A stretch of 64,000 bases of DNA, from NCBI GenBank assembly GCA_023422635.1, contig JAFAGO010000002.1, positions 15,137-79,136 on the forward strand, read 5' to 3'. This document shows positions 7,279 through 16,700 of the stretch, piece by piece (within the stretch, counting starts at the first letter, position 1; the number at the start of each line of letters is the position of its first letter). The DNA is from Bacteroidota bacterium (GTDB taxonomy: Bacteria; Bacteroidota; Bacteroidia; Flavobacteriales; Weeksellaceae). The position numbers and the translations under genes are program-made. The notes beneath the pieces are model-generated. The model worked only from the letters and a program-made list of their open reading frames with translations. It made no database searches and was not told the origin of the DNA.

Positions 7279-7722
7279 ATGGCTAAGAAAGTCTTTAAAA
7301 TGGTAAAACTTCAGGTGAAAGGTGGCGCTGCCAACCCTTCTCCACCAGTAGGTCCAGCTTTGGGTTCAGCAGGGGTGAACATCATGGAGTTTTGTAAACA
7401 ATTTAACGGAAGAACTCAAGATAAGCCAGGCCAAGTTTTACCTGTAGTAATTACAGTGTACGAAGACAAATCTTTTGAATTCGTTATTAAAACTCCTCCT
7501 GCTGCGGTTCAACTTATGGGTGCTGCTAAAATTAAAGGAGGTTCTGGTGAACCTAACCGTAACAAAGTGGGATCTGTATCTTGGGATCAAGTAAAAACAA
7601 TTGCTGAAGATAAAATGGGAGATTTAAACTGCTTCACATTGGATTCTGCAATGAGTATGGTCGCTGGAACAGCTCGTTCTATGGGATTAAAAGTAACAGG
7701 AACTAAACCGGCTAACGCGTAA
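7279..7722 (+). CDS. rplK: 50S ribosomal protein uL11
   Basis: A 147-residue L11 starting MAKKVFKMVKLQVKGGAANPSP-type, with the proline-rich PSPPVGPALGSAGVNIMEFCKQFN segment of the N-terminal domain and the RNA-binding C-terminal domain ending GTARSMGLKV. L11 forms the stalk base with 23S rRNA. It is the first gene of rplK-rplA-rplJ-rplL and is 11 nt from rplA. Confidence 0.98.
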   Translation: MAKKVFKMVKLQVKGGAANPSPPVGPALGSAGVNIMEFCKQFNGRTQDKPGQVLPVVITVYEDKSFEFVIKTPPAAVQLMGAAKIKGGSGEPNRNKVGSVSWDQVKTIAEDKMGDLNCFTLDSAMSMVAGTARSMGLKVTGTKPANA

Positions 7723-7733
7723 AAATTGAAGAA

Positions 7734-8426
7734 ATGGCAAAATTGACAAAGAAACAAAAAGAAGCGTTAAGCAAATTAGAGAAAGGAAAATTCTACAATC
7801 TTGATGAAGCTTCTGCTCTTGTAAAAGAAGTGAATACTGCAAAATTTGATGCTTCCGTAGATATCGCTGTTCGTTTAGGGGTAGACCCAAGAAAAGCAAA
7901 CCAAATGGTAAGAGGTGTAGTTTCTCTTCCTCATGGTACAGGTAAAGACGTAAGAGTTTTGGCCTTAGTAACACCAGATAAAGAAGCTGAAGCAAAAGAA
8001 GCTGGAGCAGATTATGTAGGTCTTGATGAATATCTTCAGAAAATTAAAGAAGGTTGGACAGATGTTGACGTTATCGTTACAATGCCAGCAGTAATGGGGA
8101 AATTAGGACCATTGGGTAGAATTTTAGGACCAAGAGGTCTTATGCCAAACCCAAAATCCGGAACCGTTACCATGGAAATCGGTAAAGCAGTATCTGAAGT
8201 AAAAGCTGGTAAAATCGACTTTAAAGTAGATAAATACGGTATCGTGCATGCTGGAATCGGAAAAGTATCTTTCGATGCAGACAAACTTAAAGAAAATGCA
8301 CAAGAACTTATTCAGACTTTAATTAAAATGAAACCAACAGCTGCAAAAGGGGTGTATGTAAAAAGCATTTATCTTTCTACAACAATGAGCCCAGGTGTAG
8401 CTATTGATACTAAATCTGTAAACTAA
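7734..8426 (+). CDS. rplA: 50S ribosomal protein uL1
   Basis: A 230-residue L1 with the characteristic blocks FDASVDIAVRLGVDPRKANQ, LPHGTGKDVRVL and GRILGPRGLMPNPKSGTV. L1 forms the mobile L1 stalk at the E site and in many bacteria represses its own operon by binding the mRNA. Eleven bases separate it from rplK and 14 from rplJ. Confidence 0.98.
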   Translation: MAKLTKKQKEALSKLEKGKFYNLDEASALVKEVNTAKFDASVDIAVRLGVDPRKANQMVRGVVSLPHGTGKDVRVLALVTPDKEAEAKEAGADYVGLDEYLQKIKEGWTDVDVIVTMPAVMGKLGPLGRILGPRGLMPNPKSGTVTMEIGKAVSEVKAGKIDFKVDKYGIVHAGIGKVSFDADKLKENAQELIQTLIKMKPTAAKGVYVKSIYLSTTMSPGVAIDTKSVN

Positions 8427-8440
8427 AATCTGAAAGAGAC

Positions 8441-8992
8441 ATGACAAAAGACCAAAAAGTTGTAGCAATACAAGAAATAAAAGATCTTCTGCAAGATGCA
8501 AAAAATGTATACGTTGCAGATCTTGAAGGATTGAATGCATCTCAAACTTCAGATTTCAGAAGACAGGCTTTCAAAAATAACATCACTGTAAAAGTGGTTA
8601 AAAATACATTGCTTCAAAAAGCAATGGAACAAATTGAAGGTGTAGATTTTGCTGAAATGTTTGAATCATTCAAAGGAAACTCCGTATTGATGATTTCAGA
8701 AACGGCAAACGGACCTGCAAAACTGATCAAAGGTTTTAGAAAAGCAGCCGAAAAGCCAGCATTGAAATCTGCATACTTGCAAGAAACATTCTACGTGGGT
8801 GACGAAAATCTTGATACTTTGGCAAGCATCAAATCTAAAGAAGAAATGCTTGGTGAAATCATCGGATTACTTCAATCGCCAATCCAACGTTTGGTTTCTG
8901 CTTTGCAAAACAAATCAGAAGGTGAAGCTAATGCTGAAGAAGCAGCTGCTCCTGCTGAAGCAACAGAAGGTGAAGCTCCTGCTGCTGAATAA
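8441..8992 (+). CDS. rplJ: 50S ribosomal protein uL10
   Basis: A 183-residue L10: an N-terminal rRNA-binding domain (KVVAIQEIKDLLQDAKNVYVAD, then VKVVKNTLLQKAM) and a C-terminal helix that would carry L7/L12 dimers. The last 25 residues are Ala/Glu-rich low complexity, longer than in E. coli (165 residues), as I would expect in Bacteroidota. It lies between rplA and rplL in the stalk operon. Confidence 0.97.
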   Translation: MTKDQKVVAIQEIKDLLQDAKNVYVADLEGLNASQTSDFRRQAFKNNITVKVVKNTLLQKAMEQIEGVDFAEMFESFKGNSVLMISETANGPAKLIKGFRKAAEKPALKSAYLQETFYVGDENLDTLASIKSKEEMLGEIIGLLQSPIQRLVSALQNKSEGEANAEEAAAPAEATEGEAPAAE

Positions 8993-9037
8993 TTACACTC
9001 AAAAAAATAAATACATAATCAACAAAAACATTACAAA

Positions 9038-9406
9038 ATGTCAGATTTAAAAAATTTAGCGGAAACGCTAGTAAACCTTACAGTAAAAGACGTTAACGAA
9101 TTAGCTGCTATCCTTAAAGATGAGTACGGAATTGAACCAGCTGCTGCTGCAGTTGTAGTTTCAGGTGGTGCTGCTGGTGAAGCTGCGGAAGAAAAAACTG
9201 AATTCGACGTAATCCTTAAATCAGCTGGTGCTTCTAAATTAGCTGTTGTTAAATTAGTAAAAGATCTTACAGGTCTTGGACTTAAAGAAGCGAAAGACGT
9301 AGTTGATGGAGCTCCTTCTCCAGTTAAAACTGGAATCTCCAAAGACGAAGCTGAAGCACTTAAAAAACAACTTGAAGAAGCTGGTGCTGAAGTTGAATTG
9401 AAATAA
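9038..9406 (+). CDS. rplL: 50S ribosomal protein bL12 (L7/L12)
   Basis: A 122-residue L7/L12: an N-terminal dimerisation domain (DLKNLAETLVNLTVKDVNEL), an Ala/Gly hinge near residues 35-52 (PAAAAVVVSGGAAGEAAEE) and the C-terminal factor-binding domain with VKLVKDLTGLGLKEAKDVVDGAP. It recruits EF-Tu and EF-G to the ribosome. A strong terminator follows, so rpoB is not simply co-transcribed. Confidence 0.98.
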   Translation: MSDLKNLAETLVNLTVKDVNELAAILKDEYGIEPAAAAVVVSGGAAGEAAEEKTEFDVILKSAGASKLAVVKLVKDLTGLGLKEAKDVVDGAPSPVKTGISKDEAEALKKQLEEAGAEVELK

Positions 9407-9429
9407 GTATCAATTTCAATGATATACAG

Positions 9430-9457
9430 ATCCCCTCATTGCGAGGGGATTTTTTTA
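9430..9457 (+). terminator. rplKAJL terminator
   Basis: A perfect GC-rich 8-bp stem (ATCCCCTC/GAGGGGAT) with loop ATTGC, followed by seven Ts. Confidence 0.95.
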
Positions 9458-9528
9458 TTGATGTTTCTTACCTATTTTCATTCTTTTAAAATTTAGAATG
9501 AACATTTTTATTTTTAATAAAAAAGATG

Positions 9529-9536
9529 TATCTTTG
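9529..9536 (+). promoter_or_regulatory. rpoBC -7 box
   Basis: TATCTTTG, the first good -7 element after the rplL terminator; the T-rich block 19 nt upstream (9505-9509) is a weak -33. It implies an untranslated leader of about 330 nt ahead of rpoB. Confidence 0.5.
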
Positions 9537-9870
9537 CAGTTCTTTTGGCGCAAATAATTGTTTTTAACCTGTAAATAGAATAGATCAACTCTTTCAGAAA
9601 TTGAAAGGGATTTTGTGTTTATAGGTATTTCAGTGCATTTCGTCAAAAAAAATAAAAATATTTTGCACTACTCCGTGAAAAGATATACCGGCGTTGCAGT
9701 TAGAGAAGATTTGAGAATAAAGAACAAAGAATAAAGACAAAAAACTCATCGTTTTCAAAAACTTAAGCGCCAAAATAAGTAGTCTTTCCTCTTTTATCTT
9801 ACCTCTTTTATCTACTCTGATATTTTTTAGTGAAAACCAAAATATTTTTTAACCCTTTCCTAAACATTTT
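9537..9870 (+). other. Long structured leader of rpoB
   Basis: Non-coding. It contains a small hairpin CTTTCA/TGAAAG (9591-9607), an inverted repeat AGTGCA (9632-9637)/TGCACT (9664-9669), and a long purine-rich arm (about 9700-9738, AGAGAAGATTTGAG onward) that can pair imperfectly with the pyrimidine-rich arm at about 9781-9820 (GTCTTTCCTCTTTTATC onward). No ORF with a good start was seen. It may be a control point separating polymerase from stalk protein synthesis; that role is inference. Confidence 0.5.
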
Positions 9871-12800
9871 ATGAGTACAAAAACGAAAACTCAGGAAAAT
9901 CAAAGAATTAATTTCTCGTCTCTAAAGGGGAAAATTATTACTCCGGATTTTTTGGATGTTCAGTTGGAATCTTTTAAAGATTTTTTCCAATTAGATACCC
10001 TTCCAGAAGATCGTAGAAATGAAGGTTTATTTAAAACTTTTCAAGAAAATTTTCCAATTACAGACTCAAGAAACCAATTCGTTCTTGAATTTCTGGATTA
10101 TTTAGTCGACTCTCCTCGTTATTCAATCGATGAATGCGTTGAAAGAGGTCTTACCTATTCCGTTCCGTTAAAAGCAAGATTAAAATTGTATTGTACGGAC
10201 CCGGAACATGAAGACTTCCAAACCGTAATCCAAGATGTGTATTTAGGGCCTGTGCCTTATATGACAGCATCTGGATCTTTCATTATTAATGGTGCAGAAC
10301 GTGTTATCGTAACCCAATTGCACCGTTCGCCAGGGGTATTCTTCGGACAAACCTATCACGCGAATGGTACTAAATTGTATTATTCAAGAATTATCCCTTT
10401 CAAAGGATCTTGGATGGAATTTACTACCGACATCAATAATGTGATGTATGCGTATATCGACCGTAAGAAAAAATTACCTTTAACCACTTTATTAAGAGCT
10501 ATCGGATATGAATCCGATAAAGATATTCTTCAACTTTTCGATTTAGCAGAAGAGGTTAAAGTAACCAAAGCTAATTTGAAAAAAGTAGAAGGTAGAACTT
10601 TAGCTGCAAGAGTTTTGAATACTTGGTTCGAAGATTTCGTAGATGAAGATACCGGTGAAGTAGTTTCTATCGAAAGAAATGAAATTATCTTGGATCGTGA
10701 AACTGTTCTTGAAAAAGACAATATCGATTCAATTCTTGATTCTGGAGTGAAATCAATTTTGATTCATAAAGAAAATTCAAACGAATTCTCAATCATTCAG
10801 AACACCCTTCAAAAAGACCCTACAAACTCTGAAAAAGAAGCTGTAGAATACATCTACCGTCAGTTGCGTAATGCAGATCCACCAGATGAGGAAACAGCAA
10901 GAGGAATTATTGAAAAACTCTTCTTCTCCGAACAAAGATATTCTTTAGGTGAAGTAGGACGTTACAGATTAAATAAAAAATTAAACCTTAATATTCCTGA
11001 AGATATTGAAGTTTTAACCAAAGACGATATTATTGCAATCGTTCGCCACCTTATTGAATTGGCGAATTCGAAAGCGGAAGTTGATGATATCGACCACCTT
11101 TCCAACAGAAGAATTAAAACCGTTGGCGAGCAATTAGCAGGTCAGTTTGGTGTTGGTCTTTCAAGAATTGCAAGAACAATTCGCGAAAGAATGAACGTTC
11201 GTGATAACGAAATTTTTACCCCGGTTGATTTGGTAAATGCCAAAACTTTAACCTCAGTTATTAATTCATTCTTCGGAACCAACCAGCTATCTCAGTTCAT
11301 GGATCAAACCAATCCACTTTCTGAGATCACCCACAAACGTAGATTATCTGCACTAGGGCCTGGTGGACTTTCAAGAGAAAGAGCAGGTTTCGAGGTTCGA
11401 GATGTTCACCATACACACTATGGTCGTATTTGTCCGATCGAAACTCCGGAAGGGCCAAACATTGGTTTGATTTCCTCACTTGGGATTTTTGCTAAAATTA
11501 ACAACTTAGGTTTCATCGAAACTCCTTATCGTAAAGCTATCGATGGTAAAGTAGATCTTAATGCAGATCCAATTTACTTAAATGCTGAAGATGAAGAAAG
11601 TAAAGTTATTGCACAAGCAAACGTTGAAATGACGGATGATGGAACCATCTCTACAGATCGTGTAATTGCACGTTTGGATGGTGATTATCCTGTTGTTGAA
11701 CCAAACCAAGTGGATTTAATCGATGTAGCACCAAACCAAATCTCTGGTATTTCTGCATCGCTAATTCCATTCCTAGAACATGATGATGCGAACCGTGCAT
11801 TGATGGGATCTAACATGATGCGTCAAGCCGTTCCATTATTGCAGCCACAAGCTCCAGTTGTAGGTACAGGTCTTGAAAAACAAGTTGCAGCAGATTCTAG
11901 AATTCTAATCAATGCTGAAGGTAGAGGAGTTGTTGAATATGTAGATGCAGCTAAAATCACCATTAAATACGATAGAACGGATGATGAAGCCTTGGTTTCT
12001 TTCGATAATGGAGTGAAAACCTATAAACTTCCGAAATTCAGAAAAACCAACCAAAGTACAACCATTACTTTGAAACCAATCGTAAGAGTTGGCGACATTG
12101 TAGAAAAAGGACAAGTGCTTTGTGGTGGTTATGCGACTGAAAACGGAGAATTAGCTTTGGGTAGAAACCTTGTTGTAGCCTTCATGCCTTGGAAAGGGTA
12201 TAATTTTGAGGATGCAATCGTAATCAACGAAAAAGTAGTTCGTAACGACTGGTTTACTTCAATCCACGTGGATGAATATACCCTTGAAGTTCGTGATACT
12301 AAACTGGGTATGGAAGAATTAACTTCAGATATTCCAAACGTATCCGAAGAAGCAACCAAAGATCTTGACGAAAACGGAATGATCCGCATTGGTGCAGAAG
12401 TGAAGCCTGGAGATATCATGATTGGTAAAATTACTCCAAAAGGAGAATCCGATCCAACTCCGGAAGAAAAACTCCTACGTGCCATCTTCGGTGATAAAGC
12501 TGGTGATGTAAAAGATGCCTCACTAAAAGCCGATTCTTCATTAAGAGGTGTGGTGATCAACAAAAAACTCTTCTCTAGAAACATTAAAGACAAAAAGAAA
12601 AGAGCGGAAGAAAAATTAAAGCTGGAAGAAATCGAAAACGGATACAAAGATAAATTCGACGAACTTCGTAATACTTTAATTGAAAAACTGAACTCAATCG
12701 TTAACGGAAAAACTTCACAAGGCGTAATGAACGATCTTGAAGAAGAAGTAATCTCTAAAGGCGCAAAATTCACTTTGAAATTGCTTCAGTCTGTTGAAGA

Positions 12801-13689
12801 TTATGTAAATATTTCTGGTTCTGATTGGACAGTAGATAACGATAAAAATGATTTGATCAAACAGTTGATTCACAACTATAAAATCAAATACAACGATTTA
12901 GCAGGAGTTAAAAACCGCGAGAAATTTGCAATCTCCATCGGTGATGAACTTCCAGCAGGAATCATGAAGTTAGCCAAAGTATATATCGCTAAAAAACGTA
13001 AACTGAACGTTGGAGATAAAATGGCAGGACGTCACGGTAACAAAGGGATCGTATCCAGAATTGTACGTGAAGAAGATATGCCTTTCTTGGAAGACGGAAC
13101 ACCAGTTGATATCGTACTGAATCCACTTGGGGTACCTTCTCGTATGAACATCGGACAGATTTACGAAACCGTTCTTGGATGGGCAGGTCAGAAATTAGGA
13201 TTGAAATTTGCAACCCCAATTTTCGATGGAGCAAGCCTTGATCAAATTACAGAATATACCGATAAAGCTGGACTTCCAAAATATGGTAATACCCACCTTT
13301 ACGATGGAGGAACAGGCGAAAGATTCACGCAACCGGCAACCGTTGGAGTAATTTATATGCTTAAACTTGGCCACATGGTTGATGATAAAATGCACGCACG
13401 TTCCATTGGTCCATACTCTTTAATTACGCAACAGCCACTTGGTGGTAAAGCACAATTTGGTGGACAGCGTTTTGGAGAGATGGAGGTTTGGGCTCTTGAA
13501 GCATTTGGAGCATCCAATATCTTAAGAGAGATTTTAACGGTGAAATCCGATGACGTGATTGGTAGAGCAAAAACATACGAAGCCATTGCAAAAGGAGAAG
13601 CAATGCCAGAACCTGGTATTCCAGAATCCTTCAACGTATTGCTTCATGAATTGCAAGGTCTTGGACTTGATGTAAGACTAGAAGAATAA
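9871..13689 (+). CDS. rpoB: DNA-directed RNA polymerase subunit beta
   Basis: A 1272-residue beta subunit of typical Bacteroidota length. The rifampicin-binding region near residues 470-530 reads FFGTNQLSQFMDQTNPLSEI then THKRRLSALGPGG, with the usual Asp, His and Ser, so it is of the sensitive type. The C-terminal part carries GRHGNKGIVS and GGKAQFGGQRFGEMEVWALEA-type switch and clamp-contact segments. It is preceded by a 330-nt leader and followed after 86 nt by rpoC, with a hairpin-forming purine/pyrimidine spacer between them. Confidence 0.99.
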   Translation: MSTKTKTQENQRINFSSLKGKIITPDFLDVQLESFKDFFQLDTLPEDRRNEGLFKTFQENFPITDSRNQFVLEFLDYLVDSPRYSIDECVERGLTYSVPLKARLKLYCTDPEHEDFQTVIQDVYLGPVPYMTASGSFIINGAERVIVTQLHRSPGVFFGQTYHANGTKLYYSRIIPFKGSWMEFTTDINNVMYAYIDRKKKLPLTTLLRAIGYESDKDILQLFDLAEEVKVTKANLKKVEGRTLAARVLNTWFEDFVDEDTGEVVSIERNEIILDRETVLEKDNIDSILDSGVKSILIHKENSNEFSIIQNTLQKDPTNSEKEAVEYIYRQLRNADPPDEETARGIIEKLFFSEQRYSLGEVGRYRLNKKLNLNIPEDIEVLTKDDIIAIVRHLIELANSKAEVDDIDHLSNRRIKTVGEQLAGQFGVGLSRIARTIRERMNVRDNEIFTPVDLVNAKTLTSVINSFFGTNQLSQFMDQTNPLSEITHKRRLSALGPGGLSRERAGFEVRDVHHTHYGRICPIETPEGPNIGLISSLGIFAKINNLGFIETPYRKAIDGKVDLNADPIYLNAEDEESKVIAQANVEMTDDGTISTDRVIARLDGDYPVVEPNQVDLIDVAPNQISGISASLIPFLEHDDANRALMGSNMMRQAVPLLQPQAPVVGTGLEKQVAADSRILINAEGRGVVEYVDAAKITIKYDRTDDEALVSFDNGVKTYKLPKFRKTNQSTTITLKPIVRVGDIVEKGQVLCGGYATENGELALGRNLVVAFMPWKGYNFEDAIVINEKVVRNDWFTSIHVDEYTLEVRDTKLGMEELTSDIPNVSEEATKDLDENGMIRIGAEVKPGDIMIGKITPKGESDPTPEEKLLRAIFGDKAGDVKDASLKADSSLRGVVINKKLFSRNIKDKKKRAEEKLKLEEIENGYKDKFDELRNTLIEKLNSIVNGKTSQGVMNDLEEEVISKGAKFTLKLLQSVEDYVNISGSDWTVDNDKNDLIKQLIHNYKIKYNDLAGVKNREKFAISIGDELPAGIMKLAKVYIAKKRKLNVGDKMAGRHGNKGIVSRIVREEDMPFLEDGTPVDIVLNPLGVPSRMNIGQIYETVLGWAGQKLGLKFATPIFDGASLDQITEYTDKAGLPKYGNTHLYDGGTGERFTQPATVGVIYMLKLGHMVDDKMHARSIGPYSLITQQPLGGKAQFGGQRFGEMEVWALEAFGASNILREILTVKSDDVIGRAKTYEAIAKGEAMPEPGIPESFNVLLHELQGLGLDVRLEE

Positions 13690-13775
13690 TTGACAAGAGA
13701 CTTTAAGACTAGAGGTAAGAGACAATAATGTCTCGAATCTCAAATCTCTCAATCTTTTAATCTAAAAACAAAAAA
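13690..13775 (+). repeat. rpoB-rpoC spacer: purine/pyrimidine imperfect inverted repeat
   Basis: An AG-rich arm (about 13692-13725, GACAAGAGACTTTAAG onward) faces a TC-rich arm (13729-13765, ending AATCTTTTAATC). The centre is a perfect GAGACA-ATAA-TGTCTC hairpin. It lacks the T run of an intrinsic terminator. Similar elements lie before rpoB and after rpoC. Confidence 0.55.
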
Positions 13776-16700
13776 ATGTCAAATAAAAATAAATCAAGTA
13801 AGTTTAATAAAATCACCATTGGTTTAGCTTCACCAGAATCCATTCTTCAGGATTCCAGAGGGGAAGTTCTTAAACCAGAGACGATTAACTACAGAACGCA
13901 CAAGCCAGAAAGAGACGGTCTTTTCTGCGAAAAAATCTTCGGTCCTGTTAAGGATTACGAATGTGCCTGCGGAAAATATAAAAGAATCCGTTATAAAGGG
14001 ATTGTCTGCGACCGTTGTGGGGTAGAAGTTACCGAGAAAAAAGTTCGTCGCGAAAGAATTGGGCACATCAATTTGGTGGTTCCAGTGGCGCACATTTGGT
14101 ATTTCCGTTCCCTTCCAAATAAAATCGGATATCTTTTAGGTCTTCCTTCCAAGAAATTGGATATGATTATCTACTACGAAAGATATGTCGTTATTCAGCA
14201 AGGTATTGCTAAAAAAGCAGATGGCGCGGATTTCGAAGATAAAGAATTTCTTACCGAAGAAGAATATTTGGATATTCTAGATACACTTCCGGTAGAAAAT
14301 CAATATCTAGACGATTCCGATCCAAATAAATTCATCGCCAGAATGGGTGCTGAAGCTATTGAAGAACTTTTGAAAAGAATCGACCTCGATACCCTTTCAT
14401 TTGATCTTCGTCACAAAGCACACAATGAAGGATCAAAACAAAGAAGAACAGAAGCATTAAAACGTTTGAATGTTGTTGAAGCATTAAGAGGTGCAAATAC
14501 CCGAATGATCAACAAACCAGAATGGATGATTATGCGTGTACTTCCAGTAATTCCACCAGAATTGAGACCACTCGTTCCGTTGGATGGTGGGCGTTTTGCA
14601 ACTTCCGATTTGAACGACCTTTACCGTAGAGTAATCATCAGAAACAACCGTTTGAAGAGACTTTTGGAAATTAAAGCTCCAGAAGTAATCTTGCGTAACG
14701 AAAAACGTATGCTTCAAGAAGCCGTAGATTCATTGTTCGATAACACAAGAAAATCTTCAGCAGTAAAATCCGAAAGCAATCGTCCGTTAAAATCGCTTTC
14801 CGATTCCTTGAAAGGTAAACAAGGGCGTTTCCGTCAAAACCTATTAGGGAAAAGGGTAGACTATTCTGCGCGTTCCGTAATTGTTGTAGGACCAAGTTTA
14901 CAATTGCACGAATGTGGTCTTCCTAAAGATATGGCAGCGGAGTTATACAAACCATTTATCATCAGAAAACTGATTGAAAGAGGAATTGTAAAAACCGTAA
15001 AATCAGCCAAAAGAATTATCGACAGAAAAGAACCTGTTGTATACGATATTCTAGAAAATGTAATGAAAGGACATCCGGTTCTTCTGAACCGTGCGCCTAC
15101 TTTGCACAGATTAGGGATCCAGGCATTTCAACCTAAAATGATTGAAGGTAAAGCAATCCAACTTCACCCTTTGGTAACCACGGCCTTCAACGCCGACTTT
15201 GATGGTGACCAGATGGCGGTACACTTACCGCTTGGGCCTGAAGCAATTCTGGAAGCTCAGCTTTTAATGTTAGGTTCACAAAACATCTTGAACCCAGCAA
15301 ACGGTTCTCCAATTACAGTACCATCTCAGGACATGGTTTTGGGTCTTTATTTCATGACCAAAGAAGCCAGTTCAACCGATGATTATAAAGTTAAAGGAGA
15401 AGGTATTGCATTCTATTCTCCAGAAGAAGCAGAAATTGCTTACAACGAAGGAAAAGTTTCATTGAACGCAAAAGTAAGATGTAAACTTCCTGTGAAAGAA
15501 AACGGAGAATTGGTAACCAAATTGGTGAATACTACCGTTGGTAGAATTCTCTTCAACCAAATTGTACCAAAACAAGTTGGATATATTGACGAGTTGTTAA
15601 CGAAAAAATCGTTAAGAAATGTTATCGGTAGAATTCTTGGTGAAACCGATTTCCCAACTACCGTGAAGTTCCTTGATGATATGAAAAACCTAGGATATTC
15701 CAATGCATTTAAAGGAGGTCTTTCCTTCTCGCTTGGCGATATCGTAGTTCCTGTAGAGAAAAAAGGCATGATTGCAAAAGCTGTGGAAACAGTGGACGAA
15801 ATTAAAGCCAACTATAACATGGGACTTATCACCGATACGGAACGTTACAACCAAGTAATTGACGTTTGGACCAACACCAACGCATCTCTTACCGAGATGA
15901 TCATGAGTAGAATGAAAACCGACCAAGGTGGATTCAACTCTGTATACATGATGCTTGATTCTGGAGCGAGGGGATCTAAAGAACAGATTCGTCAGTTATC
16001 CGGAATGAGAGGTTTGATGGCAAAACCACAAAAAGCAGGCTCAACTGGGGCAGAGATTATCGAAAACCCAATTGTTGCAAACTTTAAAGAAGGTCTTTCC
16101 ATCCTCGAGTACTTTATCTCTACCCACGGTGCACGTAAAGGTCTTGCCGATACCGCACTTAAAACTGCCGATGCAGGTTACTTAACCAGAAGATTGGTAG
16201 ATGTTGCTCAAGATGTAATTATTACAGAATCCGATTGTGGAACATTAAGAGGTACAGAAATTACTGCTTTGAAGAAAAACGATGAAATCGTTGAAAGTAT
16301 TGCAGATAGAATTTTAGGTAGGGTTTCATTACATGATGTTTACGATCCAGAAACGGATGAAATTATTATTCATGCAGATGAAATCATCAACGAAACCTAT
16401 GCGAAAGCAATTCAAAATGCAGGTATAGAAGCAGTTGAAGTTCGTTCACCATTAACATGTGAAGCTAAAAAAGGAATCTGTGCGAAATGTTACGGTAGAA
16501 ACTTAGCAACCGGTAAACCAATCCACATGGGTGAAGCAGTAGGAGTTATTGCAGCACAATCCATCGGTGAACCAGGTACACAGTTAACCTTAAGAACCTT
16601 CCACCAAGGGGGTACTGCAGGTAACGTTTCGGAAAATCCTTCCATCGTTGCAAAAAGAGATGGTATCGTTGAAATGGACGAAGTAAGAACCATTGTATCA

